Shown: positions 8,281 through 16,018, counted from the first letter of the stretch. The stretch is DNA of 64,000 bases from Paenibacillus sp. Soil766 (GCF_001428105.1 NZ_LMSJ01000034.1:337599-401598), one strand, 5' to 3'. Program-made: numbers and translations. The notes: a model not told the origin generated them from the sequence alone.

Positions 8281-9264
8281 ATGATCAAAGCAGATTTGAA
8301 GGTAGCTGTTTTAGGCGCGGGGGCAATTGCTGGTCAGCATTTCGACGCGATTCGTAGCACGGACGGATTTGCAGCTTGTGCTGTTGCGGATATTCAATTA
8401 GAGAGAGCTCAAGCTATTGCAGATACCTATGGTATTGCTGCCTACAGTGATTATCAAGAACTCATTCGGCAAGAACGACCAGACGTCGTGGTCATTGCAT
8501 TGCCACATTTTTTACATAGAGAAACAGCTATTTTCGCTGCTGAGCATGGGTGTCATTTGATGCTGGAGAAGCCGATGGCTCTGAACGTTGCAGAATGTGA
8601 TGATATTATAGAAGCCGCCAACAAAGCGGGTATTCGCATCTTAATTGGTCATACACAGCATTATATAGCGGAGAATATTCTTGCGAAGCGGATCATTGAA
8701 AGCGGCGAATTAGGTGAAATTGTCATGATCAATGATGTCAGGCATCTGAATTACTATAGAGATACAAGACCGCAGTGGTTTCTGGAAAAAGATAAATCTG
8801 GCGGGGGCATACTTGCCAATCTAGGCACACATTCCATCGATAAGATTCAGTGGTTGATGGACAGTTCGGTCCGCAAAGTGAGCGCCTCAGTGAGTCATCA
8901 TGGCAAACGAGGAAATGTTGAAGGAAGCGGCATCATCTATATGGAGCTAGCCTCAGGGCTGCCCGCGTCGATTTCACAGTCCGGCTATCCAGGGGCTACG
9001 CGGAATGAAACCGAGATTATTGGAACATTAGGGATGTTGAAGCTGGTTACGGGAGCTAGCTTGTGGATCAGTCGTGGCGGAGCTTATGAACAGGTTGATG
9101 TGCCTCCGATGGATACGCCATTCGAGCTGCAATATAAGGATCTGTTGATCGCGATTGAGGCGAAAAGTGAAACGAGTTGTCCACCTGAATATGCGCGAGG
9201 TGTCATAGCCGCGCTTGAGGCTGTGTATCGGTCTGCCGAGAATGGCGTGGAACAATTTCTATAG
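8281..9264 (+). CDS. Gfo/Idh/MocA-family oxidoreductase
   Basis: A 327-residue Gfo/Idh/MocA dehydrogenase with a canonical dinucleotide motif, VAVLGAGAIAGQHF, and the conserved EKPMALNVAE motif near residue 100. The substrate domain includes GGGILANLGTHSIDKIQWLM with the conserved His. AAGGAGAGGA lies eight bases before the ATG at 8281, which is preferred over an upstream TTG at 8260. It is the distal gene of a two-gene operon that ends at a terminator. Likely acts on a sugar, inositol or related cyclitol; nothing more specific is supported. Confidence 0.85.
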   Translation: MIKADLKVAVLGAGAIAGQHFDAIRSTDGFAACAVADIQLERAQAIADTYGIAAYSDYQELIRQERPDVVVIALPHFLHRETAIFAAEHGCHLMLEKPMALNVAECDDIIEAANKAGIRILIGHTQHYIAENILAKRIIESGELGEIVMINDVRHLNYYRDTRPQWFLEKDKSGGGILANLGTHSIDKIQWLMDSSVRKVSASVSHHGKRGNVEGSGIIYMELASGLPASISQSGYPGATRNETEIIGTLGMLKLVTGASLWISRGGAYEQVDVPPMDTPFELQYKDLLIAIEAKSETSCPPEYARGVIAALEAVYRSAENGVEQFL

Positions 9265-9276
9265 GTGGAAATGAGA

Positions 9277-9307
9277 AATAGCTGGGAATTTTCCAGCTAT
9301 TTTTTTC
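9277..9307 (+). terminator. Rho-independent terminator
   Basis: AATAGCTGG at 9277-9285 pairs with CCAGCTATT at 9293-9301, followed by a run of T. It ends the Gfo/Idh operon. Confidence 0.85.
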
Positions 9308-9441
9308 ATTTTTGACGAAAGGCAGGGAAATGGAAATATGTATGGAATAGTAAAAAAAGTATTTATTATTAGTTAAGACGTTAAGAAAAAGTATACTTAA
9401 AAGACACGGTACTAGATCTTTTATATGGAGGATGAATTAGC

Positions 9442-10023
9442 ATGACAGTGATTGGACTTATACGGCACGGGTTAACAGATTGGAACACCGAACGGCGCAT
9501 ACAAGGACAAACGGATATTCCACTCAATGAACTTGGGCGCAAACAAGCCGAATTACTATCCCAGCGAATGAAGGATGAAGACTGGGATTACATTTATGCG
9601 AGTGATCTGGGTCGAGCTATAGAAACAGCGGCATGTATTGGAAATGTGAAGCAAATGGAAGTGAAAACGGATCAGCGATTAAGAGAGATGTATTGTGGTC
9701 AGATTGAAGGAACAACGATCGAGGAACGTGTGGCAAAATGGGGGGAAGACTGGTCGCAATTGGATTTAGGGGTCGAAACACATCAACAAATTGCGGCTCG
9801 CGGTGTGAGTTTCATCCAAGAAGTACTTGAGAGACATCCGAATCAGAAGGTGTTAATCGTCAGTCATGGTGCCTTACTTAGTCTTACTTTAATGGATTTG
9901 ATCCCACATGAAGATATCGAGGAACATTTACATAACACTTCTGTGACGAAAATCCGCCACAACGATAGCCGTTGGGAATGCTTACAATACAATTGTATTG
10001 CGCATTTGGATGGTTGTGATTGA
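9442..10023 (+). CDS. Histidine phosphatase family protein
   Basis: A 193-residue cytoplasmic phosphatase of the phosphoglycerate-mutase-like superfamily. LIRHGLTDWN carries the phosphorylated His near residue 9, SDLGRAIETA the conserved Arg, LREMYCGQIEG the Glu loop, and IVSHGALL the second catalytic His. The small size and absence of a mutase insertion fit a broad-specificity phosphatase (PhoE or CobC-like) rather than a glycolytic mutase. GGAGG lies before the ATG. Its stop overlaps the start of the next gene by one base, which implies translational coupling. Confidence 0.85.
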   Translation: MTVIGLIRHGLTDWNTERRIQGQTDIPLNELGRKQAELLSQRMKDEDWDYIYASDLGRAIETAACIGNVKQMEVKTDQRLREMYCGQIEGTTIEERVAKWGEDWSQLDLGVETHQQIAARGVSFIQEVLERHPNQKVLIVSHGALLSLTLMDLIPHEDIEEHLHNTSVTKIRHNDSRWECLQYNCIAHLDGCD

Positions 10024-10745
10024 TGGAGTACTCGCGGATAACGAAGATAAGGGAAGAAGAAAGAAAATATCATGATGCCTGTTACGAAAACTATAAGTTA
10101 TTTGAAGAAGGCTCATGGCTGTCAAAACCAGTGAAAACGGTTATGGATACATTATCCTATTTTGACGCATATGACGATGTAATTGTTTTGGATCTTGGTA
10201 GTGGTGTTGGGCGAAATAGTATACCAATAGCGGAAGTATTGAAACACAGAGGAGGTAAAGTTGTCTGTGTTGACATTATGCAATCCGCGCTTTCCAAGTT
10301 GCTGGCTTACAGTGATCGATTCGGTGTTCATGGTCACATTGAAACTCACCTCTCCGACATTGGAGATTATGAAATTGCGGAGGATACCTTTGACTATATC
10401 GTCGCTGTATCTTCGCTTGAGCATGTTGACTCTGAGCAAACATTCGAACAGGTTCTGGATAAAATTGCACTTGGTACGAAAGTTAATGGGATTAATTGTT
10501 TGATCGTGAATTCGAATCTACAAGAAATTGATAAGCTAACAGGTGAGGAATTAGTGCCTCTTATCGAACTTAATCTCACGACAGACCACTTGACGGACAT
10601 TTTGAACAAACAATATGAAGGATGGGACATTTTATTTACGACAGTTAAGCAATTATCTTTTAACATAGAGCGTAATGATAGACAGATTGATTTGAAGACG
10701 GATTGCATGACTTATGTCGTTAGAAAAATAAAAGGAGATACCTAA
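10023..10745 (+). CDS. Class I SAM-dependent methyltransferase
   Basis: A 240-residue methyltransferase. Motif I is VIVLDLGSGVGRNSIPIAE, followed by VVCVDIMQSALSKL (acidic ribose-binding Asp) and FDYIVAVSSLEHV (motif IV region). The substrate is unknown. The ATG at 10023 shares a base with the stop of the phosphatase gene, and no separate strong ribosome site is visible, so it is probably translated by reinitiation. A glyoxalase-fold gene follows one base after its stop, so these three genes form a tight operon. Confidence 0.8.
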   Translation: MEYSRITKIREEERKYHDACYENYKLFEEGSWLSKPVKTVMDTLSYFDAYDDVIVLDLGSGVGRNSIPIAEVLKHRGGKVVCVDIMQSALSKLLAYSDRFGVHGHIETHLSDIGDYEIAEDTFDYIVAVSSLEHVDSEQTFEQVLDKIALGTKVNGINCLIVNSNLQEIDKLTGEELVPLIELNLTTDHLTDILNKQYEGWDILFTTVKQLSFNIERNDRQIDLKTDCMTYVVRKIKGDT

Positions 10746-10746
10746 T

Positions 10747-11097
10747 ATGCCCCCGATTCTCAACGAAATTGGTACCGTATTTATTCCTGTTCGAGACATT
10801 GTTAAAGCACGTGATTGGTATTGTGAGCTGCTTGGTGTTCCCCAAGATGGTGAGATTTTGCATGGACATTTATATGTCTTGCCAATGAAGGGGACTAGCA
10901 TTGTTCTAGATAGTAAAATATTTGCTGAAGAACATCTTTTCAAAGTACCAGCTTTTCATCTGAATACGAAAGATATCGAGGCTGCTTATGCTTATATGCA
11001 GGAGAAGAACGTCGAGCTAGTTACAGGTATCGAACATGGACACTGGTTTAATTTCAAGGATCCCGATGGGAATATACTCATGATATGTATGTGTTAG
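10747..11097 (+). CDS. VOC (glyoxalase-fold) family protein
   Basis: A 116-residue vicinal-oxygen-chelate protein with two beta-alpha-beta-beta-beta modules: IGTVFIPVRDIVKARDWYCELLG at the start and HWFNFKDPDGNILMICM at the end, the latter being the standard C-terminal signature. It could be a small lyase, dioxygenase or binding protein. AAAGGAGA lies before the ATG. It is the last gene of the phosphatase-methyltransferase operon. No function can be assigned beyond the fold. Confidence 0.8.
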   Translation: MPPILNEIGTVFIPVRDIVKARDWYCELLGVPQDGEILHGHLYVLPMKGTSIVLDSKIFAEEHLFKVPAFHLNTKDIEAAYAYMQEKNVELVTGIEHGHWFNFKDPDGNILMICMC

Positions 11098-11139
11098 CCC
11101 CCTGCGGTTACACTACAAAGGGGAAAGGAGCTTCATCCA

Positions 11140-12018
11140 ATGGAGTTGGAAACCGTCTATCTGACATACAAACAGCTTTTATTCTCTGTTGCGTATCGCA
11201 TGTTAGGCTCTGTTTCCGATGCAGAAGATATGCTGCAAGACATGTTTATTACACTGCAGAAGACAGACACCGGGCATGTAACTAATTTGAAATCGTATCT
11301 AGTCAAAATGGTCACGAATCGCTGCTTGAATTACTTGAATTCAGCTAGCAAACAAAGAGAAACGTACATAGGCACATGGCTTCCTGAGCCTCAAGTGACG
11401 TCATCCCGCGAAGATCCGATGGGAAGTCTTGTCCAAGATGAAACGATTTCGTATGCGTTTTTAGTTTTACTGCAAGAGCTGTCCGCAGTAGAGCGAGCGG
11501 TCTTCGTGTTAAGAGAAGTGCTTGGTTACGAGTATGAAGAGGTTGCGGATATGCTTCAGAAAACGGAAGCGAATTGTCGCAAAATTTATAGCCGCGCCAA
11601 GAGTAAAATCAATGAAACTTCTGACGAAGAAGATGAGCGATCATTAGGCGAGACAGAGCCACTGGTCAAGAAGTTTCTACACGCAGTGGGTTCGGGAGAT
11701 TTTCAAGATTTTGTACAACTGTTAATGGAAGATGCGGTAATGGTATCCGATGGTGGTGGGAAGGCTCGCGCTGCTATTCATCCGATCTACGGGAAAGAGC
11801 GAATCGCAGCATTTTTCGAAGGTGTTCAAGCCAAAGGTGCACTGGAGGGAGACTGGTTGACTATGCAGTTCAATGGCCAATCCGGGCTGATGCTTGTGAA
11901 GGATCAATTGCCTTTGATGGTGATCTTGTTTGAGCTTGCTTCGAGCAGGCAACAATCAAACCATGTCTATGTGATCCGAAATCCCGATAAATTAAACCAA
12001 ATATATTCTGATCTGTAA
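11140..12018 (+). CDS. ECF41-type RNA polymerase sigma factor (SigJ-like)
   Basis: A 292-residue extracytoplasmic-function sigma factor. Residues 1-75 hold region 2 (AYRMLGSVSDAEDMLQDMF) and 105-160 region 4 with its helix-turn-helix. A SnoaL-like C-terminal extension replaces a separate anti-sigma factor. All three signature motifs of ECF41 are present: WLPEP at 80-84, DGGGK at 204-208 and NPDKL at 281-285. In this group the extension controls the sigma activity (established knowledge). GGGGAAAGGAG lies upstream of the ATG. The next gene is a carboxymuconolactone-decarboxylase-like protein, the usual ECF41 partner, preceded by a matching promoter. Confidence 0.92.
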   Translation: MELETVYLTYKQLLFSVAYRMLGSVSDAEDMLQDMFITLQKTDTGHVTNLKSYLVKMVTNRCLNYLNSASKQRETYIGTWLPEPQVTSSREDPMGSLVQDETISYAFLVLLQELSAVERAVFVLREVLGYEYEEVADMLQKTEANCRKIYSRAKSKINETSDEEDERSLGETEPLVKKFLHAVGSGDFQDFVQLLMEDAVMVSDGGGKARAAIHPIYGKERIAAFFEGVQAKGALEGDWLTMQFNGQSGLMLVKDQLPLMVILFELASSRQQSNHVYVIRNPDKLNQIYSDL

Positions 12019-12045
12019 TGTCACAAAACTACAGCCTCATTTGTC
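12019..12045 (+). promoter_or_regulatory. ECF41-dependent promoter
   Basis: TGTCACA at 12019-12025, sixteen bases, then TGTC at 12042-12045. The published ECF41 promoter, as I recall it, is TGTCACA-N16-CGTC, so this differs at one base. It begins immediately after the sigma-factor stop codon and stands 47 bases before the partner gene's start. Confidence 0.75.
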
Positions 12046-12091
12046 TTATAAGCGAAGAAACAAAATTAGAGGTATGTGGAGGAGATTTCAT

Positions 12092-12535
12092 ATGGAAGTT
12101 CGAATTCAACACGGTAAGGTAAACCCTGCGGCTTACCAAACAATGATGAAGTTAGAAGGATTTGTGAAAGAAAGCGGATTAGATGAAACCCTATATGAGT
12201 TTATTAAGATTCGAACGTCTCAAATCAATGGATGTGCATTTTGTCTAGATATGCATACACGTGATCTTCGCAAAATGGGGGAGACGGAGCAACGCATCTA
12301 CTTGTTGAGTGCTTGGCGTGAAGCACCCATCTATTCCGAGAAGGAACGAGCAGTGTTGGAACTAACAGAGGCAGTTACGACGATTTCGGCTGCCGGTGTT
12401 CCACAAGAGTTGTTTGATCGTGTTCGCAAACATTTCGATGAGCGTGAGTTTGTTACATTAATTATGGCGATCAATACGATTAATTCATGGAACCGTATAG
12501 CCATTTCGACAGGCATGTTTCCAGGGTGTATGTAA
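12092..12535 (+). CDS. Carboxymuconolactone decarboxylase / AhpD-like protein
   Basis: A 147-residue all-helical CMD-family protein. The AhpD core motif is intact: Cys48 and Cys51 (CAFC) with His55, the redox-active triad of alkylhydroperoxidase-like members. It may reduce peroxides or act in a thiol redox step; the true ECF41-linked substrate is unknown. GGAGGAG lies seven bases before the ATG at 12092, so the 17 codons of open frame upstream are not used. It is preceded by the candidate ECF41 promoter and followed by a terminator, so it can be induced separately from the sigma gene. Confidence 0.88.
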   Translation: MEVRIQHGKVNPAAYQTMMKLEGFVKESGLDETLYEFIKIRTSQINGCAFCLDMHTRDLRKMGETEQRIYLLSAWREAPIYSEKERAVLELTEAVTTISAAGVPQELFDRVRKHFDEREFVTLIMAINTINSWNRIAISTGMFPGCM

Positions 12536-12550
12536 TAGTGTTCGATTCAG

Positions 12551-12589
12551 AGTCATGGAGGGGAAATTCCCTATTCATGGCTTTTTTTC
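12551..12589 (+). terminator. Rho-independent terminator
   Basis: AGTCATG pairs with CATGGCT around an inner GGGAA/TTCCC stem, followed by a run of seven T. It ends the ECF41-CMD unit. Confidence 0.8.
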
Positions 12590-12627
12590 TACTTGAAAAA
12601 TGGGGGAGGATGTTTTAGAATGAAATT

Positions 12628-12639
12628 GTGCCCGAGCAC
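12628..12639. promoter_or_regulatory. Candidate LacI-family operator, copy 1
   Basis: GTGCCCGAGCAC is a near-palindrome with a central CG, the form usual for LacI/PurR-type operators. The same 12-mer recurs 79 bases downstream, and GTGCCCGCGCAC occurs before the LacI-family gene at 14253. Confidence 0.55.
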
Positions 12640-12671
12640 GAAATTGGAATAGAACGTGAAAGTAATTCGTA

Positions 12672-12696
12672 TATAGCCATAGAGGCTATATTTTTT
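12672..12696 (+). terminator. Hairpin with T-run between the two operator copies
   Basis: TATAGCC at 12672-12678 pairs with GGCTATA at 12684-12690 over a five-base loop and is followed by six T. It has the form of an intrinsic terminator or attenuator lying inside the leader of the oxygenase operon. Confidence 0.55.
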
Positions 12697-12706
12697 GGGA
12701 GTTTGC

Positions 12707-12718
12707 GTGCCCGAGCAC
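12707..12718. promoter_or_regulatory. Candidate LacI-family operator, copy 2
   Basis: Second exact copy of GTGCCCGAGCAC, 46 bases before the ribosome-binding site of the desaturase-like gene. See copy 1. Confidence 0.55.
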
Positions 12719-12764
12719 GAAATTCTAAATTCCAATCCGTTTCATTCAAAAAGGAGGCGTTGAT

Positions 12765-13868
12765 GTGGCCATTGTTGTTCAGAAAAGAGATTACAGTATT
12801 ACGGGCCAAGAAAGCACTAGAGCGCAAGAACGCGGGTTAGCAAGTGCAGAATGGTATGCCAGCCCCATTCCCCGCTCTAAAATGAAGGAATTAATGAAAC
12901 GTAAGGATGGTCCTGCGATCCGGGATACCCTAATTTGGTTTAGTGCCTTGCTGATATTCGGCTACTTGGCCTATTTGTCATGGGGGACTTGGTGGGCTGT
13001 TCCCGCTTTTTTCGTCTACGGGGTGATCTACGCATCACCTGGCGACTCAAGATGGCATGAATGCGGCCATGGTACAGCATTTAAGACACCATGGATGAAC
13101 GATGTGGTATATCAGATTGCGTCGTTTTTCGTTTTGCGTTCAGCTACACCATGGCGTTGGAGCCACGCACGGCATCATACGGATACCATTATTGTTGGCA
13201 GAGACCCTGAAATTTTGACGGAGAGACCTCCAATCTGGAAAATCATCGTCATGCAAATATTTCATTTATATGGTGGTCCGATCGAAATCAAGCGATTTGT
13301 TCTACACACAATAGGTCGATTGGAGACACAAGAGAAGGATTATATTCCTGCTTCGGAATTTCCGAAAGTATTTCGAGAAGCACGCATCTATATGCTGATT
13401 ATTTTTGCCGTTGTGGCGGCATGTGTATACACGGGGAGCCTGCTTCCAGCTATGTTTATTTTCTTGCCATCCTTTTATGGCAATCTGTTCGTACTTCTTT
13501 TTGGAATGACACAGCACCTTGGACTTTATGAGGATGTATTGGATCATCGGTTGAATTCACGTACGATTCGAATGAATCCGATCTTTCGATTTTTGTACTG
13601 GAACATGAACTATCATACCGAACATCATATGTTTCCAATGGTGCCATACCATGCGTTACCAAGGCTGCATCAAGAGATGTTGGCTGACTGCCCAGCTCCA
13701 CGTACGAGCTTATGGGCGGCATTGAAAGAAGTCGTTACAGCGCTTCGGTTACAAAAAAATGATCCTTCCTACGTGGTTGTGAAGCCGTTACCCGTAACCG
13801 CTCAACCTTATTATTTTGGCGGCAGCCGCGAAGAAGAACAATCTACGCTAAGGAGACAACCATCATGA
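12765..13868 (+). CDS. Fatty-acid-desaturase-fold oxygenase, MocD-like
   Basis: A 367-residue membrane di-iron enzyme. Three histidine boxes are intact: HECGHGT starting at residue 98, HARHHTDT at 134 and HTEHH at 284, with hydrophobic helices between. The partner gene is a MocE-type Rieske ferredoxin overlapping by four bases. The pair corresponds to MocD/MocE of rhizopine catabolism (established for Sinorhizobium), where the oxygenase demethylates the methylated cyclitol, rather than to an acyl-lipid desaturase. A true lipid substrate cannot be excluded. The GTG at 12765 has AAGGAGG seven bases upstream; an ATG at 12763 is in a different frame. Confidence 0.82.
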   Translation: MAIVVQKRDYSITGQESTRAQERGLASAEWYASPIPRSKMKELMKRKDGPAIRDTLIWFSALLIFGYLAYLSWGTWWAVPAFFVYGVIYASPGDSRWHECGHGTAFKTPWMNDVVYQIASFFVLRSATPWRWSHARHHTDTIIVGRDPEILTERPPIWKIIVMQIFHLYGGPIEIKRFVLHTIGRLETQEKDYIPASEFPKVFREARIYMLIIFAVVAACVYTGSLLPAMFIFLPSFYGNLFVLLFGMTQHLGLYEDVLDHRLNSRTIRMNPIFRFLYWNMNYHTEHHMFPMVPYHALPRLHQEMLADCPAPRTSLWAALKEVVTALRLQKNDPSYVVVKPLPVTAQPYYFGGSREEEQSTLRRQPS

Positions 13869-14182
13869 TGAACGAATGGATTGAAGTATGCGCAACCGAT
13901 GAGTTAGAAGAGGAAGATGTTATTCGATTTGATCACGGAGACGCGACGTTTGCTATTTATCGGAACGCACAGGGGCAATTTTTCGCATCAGACGGTTATT
14001 GTACACATGAGAAAATTCATCTGTCCAAAGGTCTTGTCATGGGAAACCTCATTGAATGTCCCAAGCATAACGGTCGATTCGATATCACGACAGGAGAAGC
14101 GAAGCGAGTTCCCGTTTGTAAGAAACTGAGCACCTATGCAACGAAGGTTGAAGCAGGAAAGGTGTATATTCAATTGGTCTAA
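13865..14182 (+). CDS. MocE-family Rieske [2Fe-2S] ferredoxin
   Basis: A 105-residue Rieske protein. Cluster ligands are Cys46-His48 (DGYCTHEK) and Cys65-His68 (ECPKHNG). It has the soluble ferredoxin form and would pass electrons to the overlapping desaturase-fold oxygenase. AAGGAGA lies eight bases before the ATG at 13865, and the start overlaps the oxygenase stop by four bases, so expression is coupled. A reductase gene is not in the operon, so a general ferredoxin or flavodoxin reductase must serve it. Confidence 0.9.
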   Translation: MMNEWIEVCATDELEEEDVIRFDHGDATFAIYRNAQGQFFASDGYCTHEKIHLSKGLVMGNLIECPKHNGRFDITTGEAKRVPVCKKLSTYATKVEAGKVYIQLV

Positions 14183-14252
14183 GTGTACGAAAAAACATAA
14201 GGAACGCATGCGCGGACTTGATATCGAGCTTCATTTCAATCATACTTGTAAC

Positions 14253-14264
14253 GTGCCCGCGCAC
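14253..14264. promoter_or_regulatory. Candidate LacI-family operator before the regulator gene
   Basis: GTGCCCGCGCAC differs by one base from the two 12-mers at 12628 and 12707. It is 25 bases before the LacI-family start codon, a position suited to autoregulation. A weaker related palindrome, CGCATGCG, lies at 14205-14212, and ATAAGGAA/TTCCTTAT flank this segment as an inverted pair. Confidence 0.55.
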
Positions 14265-14288
14265 AATTCCTTATGAATGGAGAACCAT

Positions 14289-15311
14289 ATGAGCGTTACA
14301 ATTCGGGAGATTGCCCTGCAAGCTGGTGTGTCCAGAGGTACAGTTGATCGTGTGCTGAATGGTAGATCAGGCGTAAAGCCAGAAATCAGACAACGTATTC
14401 TTACGATCGCTGAGGAACTTCAGTATGTGCCCAATGTAGCTGCGAAGGCACTTGCTTACAATAGAAAACCGATTCAAATAGGTATTGTGATGCCTCCGAA
14501 AGAAATATCATTCTTTGATGACATCCGCAAAGGTATTCACGCTGCAGAAGATGAGCTAAAGGGGCTAGGTATTCGCTTAGAATATGTGTATATCAATAAT
14601 CAACTGCCAGATGATGGAGCGAGAGCCATTCAGACGTTGATTGCGAGTGGAGCAAGCGGCATTCTATTCTCATCTATTGATGATGAAGTTAACCGAGCAA
14701 GCATAAATAAGGCGGTTGAACAAGGTATTCCAGTGGTTACATTTAATTCCGATGTTGAGAACTCGAGGCGGAGCTGTTTTGTAGGTCAGGATCTGGGGAA
14801 AAGCGGTGAAATTGCTGCAGGTCTCATGTCTCGAATTTTCAAAGGCAAAGCCAAGGTGCTAGTTGTCGTATCCAATTTGAAATTTCATGCCCAACGGATG
14901 AGATATCAGCACTTTAAAGCGCATTTAGCTCACAGTGAGATCGAAGTTGTTGATGTGATTGAGGGTTATGATCGCTATGAGGATACGTTTCGGAAAATGG
15001 AGAGTGCATTAAAGACTTATCCTGATTTAGATGGCCTCTATTTATCAATTGGACATGCAGGTGCTTGCATGGATGCGGTGAAAATGGCAGGCAAAGGAGG
15101 TCAGCTCCGCATCGTGTGCAATGATTTGATTCCTGAAGTTGAGCAGGGATTGCGGGAGGGTTTGATTGATTTTACCATTATGCAAAATCCGATGCAGCAA
15201 GGCTACCGGTCCCTGAGAATATTGTACGATCTAATTTTTACTGGGAAGAAGCCCGACCATGAGATTCAATATACCGATACGAGCATTTTGATCGCGGAGA
15301 GTCTCTACTAA
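14289..15311 (+). CDS. LacI-family transcriptional regulator
   Basis: A 340-residue regulator. The helix-turn-helix is VTIREIALQAGVSRGTVDRVLNGRSG with the hinge AAKALAYNRK, followed by a periplasmic-binding-protein-like sensor domain (IQIGIVMPPKEISFFDDI, GILFSSIDDE, TFNSDVENSRR). The sensor resembles those for sugars and cyclitols. The ATG at 14289 follows GGAGA at five bases; an ATG at 14277 is the alternative. It stands directly downstream of the oxygenase-ferredoxin pair and is probably its repressor, acting on the GTGCCCG(A/C)GCAC sites. A terminator follows at 15385. Confidence 0.9.
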   Translation: MSVTIREIALQAGVSRGTVDRVLNGRSGVKPEIRQRILTIAEELQYVPNVAAKALAYNRKPIQIGIVMPPKEISFFDDIRKGIHAAEDELKGLGIRLEYVYINNQLPDDGARAIQTLIASGASGILFSSIDDEVNRASINKAVEQGIPVVTFNSDVENSRRSCFVGQDLGKSGEIAAGLMSRIFKGKAKVLVVVSNLKFHAQRMRYQHFKAHLAHSEIEVVDVIEGYDRYEDTFRKMESALKTYPDLDGLYLSIGHAGACMDAVKMAGKGGQLRIVCNDLIPEVEQGLREGLIDFTIMQNPMQQGYRSLRILYDLIFTGKKPDHEIQYTDTSILIAESLY

Positions 15312-15384
15312 GTCTGTAAGGGTGCGTCCCGCCGAACAGTTGCAGTACTTTATTGAACTGGCAAGTGTGTGTGAATAAAGAAAG

Positions 15385-15421
15385 AGCCGTCACACAAGTT
15401 TGACCTTGAGTGACGGCTTTT
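15385..15421 (+). terminator. Rho-independent terminator after the LacI-family gene
   Basis: AGCCGTCAC at 15385-15393 pairs with GTGACGGCT at 15410-15418, followed by Ts. It stands just before the repeat array. Confidence 0.85.
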
Positions 15422-15423
15422 CG

Positions 15424-15733
15424 CTGTTGTGATGAAAAGCATCGTTGCAGATGGATAAATCTGGGCTCAGCCAGATTTCAGCGTTCATAGTGATGAAAAA
15501 CATTACTAATGATCGAAGTAAGCAGTGCGCAGCTTGATTTCAGCCTCATTAGTGATGAAAAACATCACTAATGACTGAAGTAAGCAGTGCGCAGCTTGAT
15601 TTCAGCCTCATTAGTGATGAAAAACATCACTAATGACCGAAGTAAGCAGTGCGGAGCATGAATTCGGCACCATTAGTGATGAAAAACATCACTAATGATC
15701 GAAGTAAGCAGTGCGCAGCTTGGTTTCAGCTTC
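15424..15733. repeat. 62-bp tandem hairpin array, four good copies and one decayed
   Basis: Units start at 15486, 15547, 15609 and 15671, with a decayed copy near 15424. Each full unit begins with the perfect hairpin CATTAGTGATG-AAAAA-CATCACTAATG, then a common segment GAAGTAAGCAGTGCG(C/G)AGC. The array fills the gap between two convergent genes (LacI-family and tatA). There is no coding frame through it and no variable spacer, so it is not a CRISPR array. The period equals that of the unrelated array at 46.3 kb. Confidence 0.9.
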
Positions 15734-15770
15734 AAATCCAGCCTGATTTCAGCGCCAGTAGTGTGCCTCT

Positions 15771-15968
15771 CTAAAGAGGCTTCTTGCCTTCATTTTCGAT
15801 CAAATGGTCATGTTCACCATCGTCCATGATATTCCGAGTTGAGTTACGGAACTCACGAAGGGTATCCCCGAATGCACGGCCAAGCTGTGGCAGCTTGGAA
15901 GGACCGAAGACAATTAATGCGATGGCCAGAATTAATATTAATCCGGATACTCCAATATTGTTGAACAT
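15771..15968 (-). CDS. tatA: Twin-arginine translocase subunit TatA
   Basis: A 65-residue membrane protein with one N-terminal helix (GVSGLILILAIALIVFGPSKLPQLG), the conserved FGPSKLPQLGR hinge, an amphipathic helix (RAFGDTLREFRNS) and a short acidic tail. It is the pore-forming component of the minimal TatAC system of Gram-positive bacteria. The ATG at 15968 has AGAGG nine bases upstream, so the longer frame from 16022 is not used. It lies 50 bases after tatC in a four-gene operon with a Tat-signal dehydrogenase subunit. GCCTCT/AGAGGC forms a hairpin around the stop codon. Confidence 0.95.
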   Translation of the reverse strand: MFNNIGVSGLILILAIALIVFGPSKLPQLGRAFGDTLREFRNSTRNIMDDGEHDHLIENEGKKPL

Positions 15969-16018
15969 TGCGTTCATCCTCTTTTCTGTTCTGTTCTTTT
16001 CTGTTCTTTTTTTTCTTT

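Larger units (their letters stand above)
12618..12747. promoter_or_regulatory. 130-base symmetric regulatory element before the oxygenase gene
   Basis: The region has nested symmetry. GAATGAAA (12618-12625) mirrors TTTCATTC (12740-12747), and ATTGGAAT (12643-12650) mirrors ATTCCAAT (12729-12736). An 18-base direct repeat, GTGCCCGAGCACGAAATT, occurs at 12628-12645 and 12707-12724. A hairpin followed by six T lies in the centre. It ends a few bases before the ribosome site of the desaturase gene, so it probably holds the promoter, paired operators and perhaps an attenuator. A small degenerate mobile element is the alternative reading. Confidence 0.65.

Noticed and set aside
12628..12840. A 70-residue frame across the symmetric element
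   Set aside because: It has no ribosome site, covers the operator repeats and overlaps the desaturase start in another frame.
12765..13868. Simple acyl-lipid desaturase annotation
   Set aside because: The overlapping MocE-type Rieske ferredoxin and the LacI regulator fit the MocDE oxygenase arrangement better, though a lipid substrate is not excluded.
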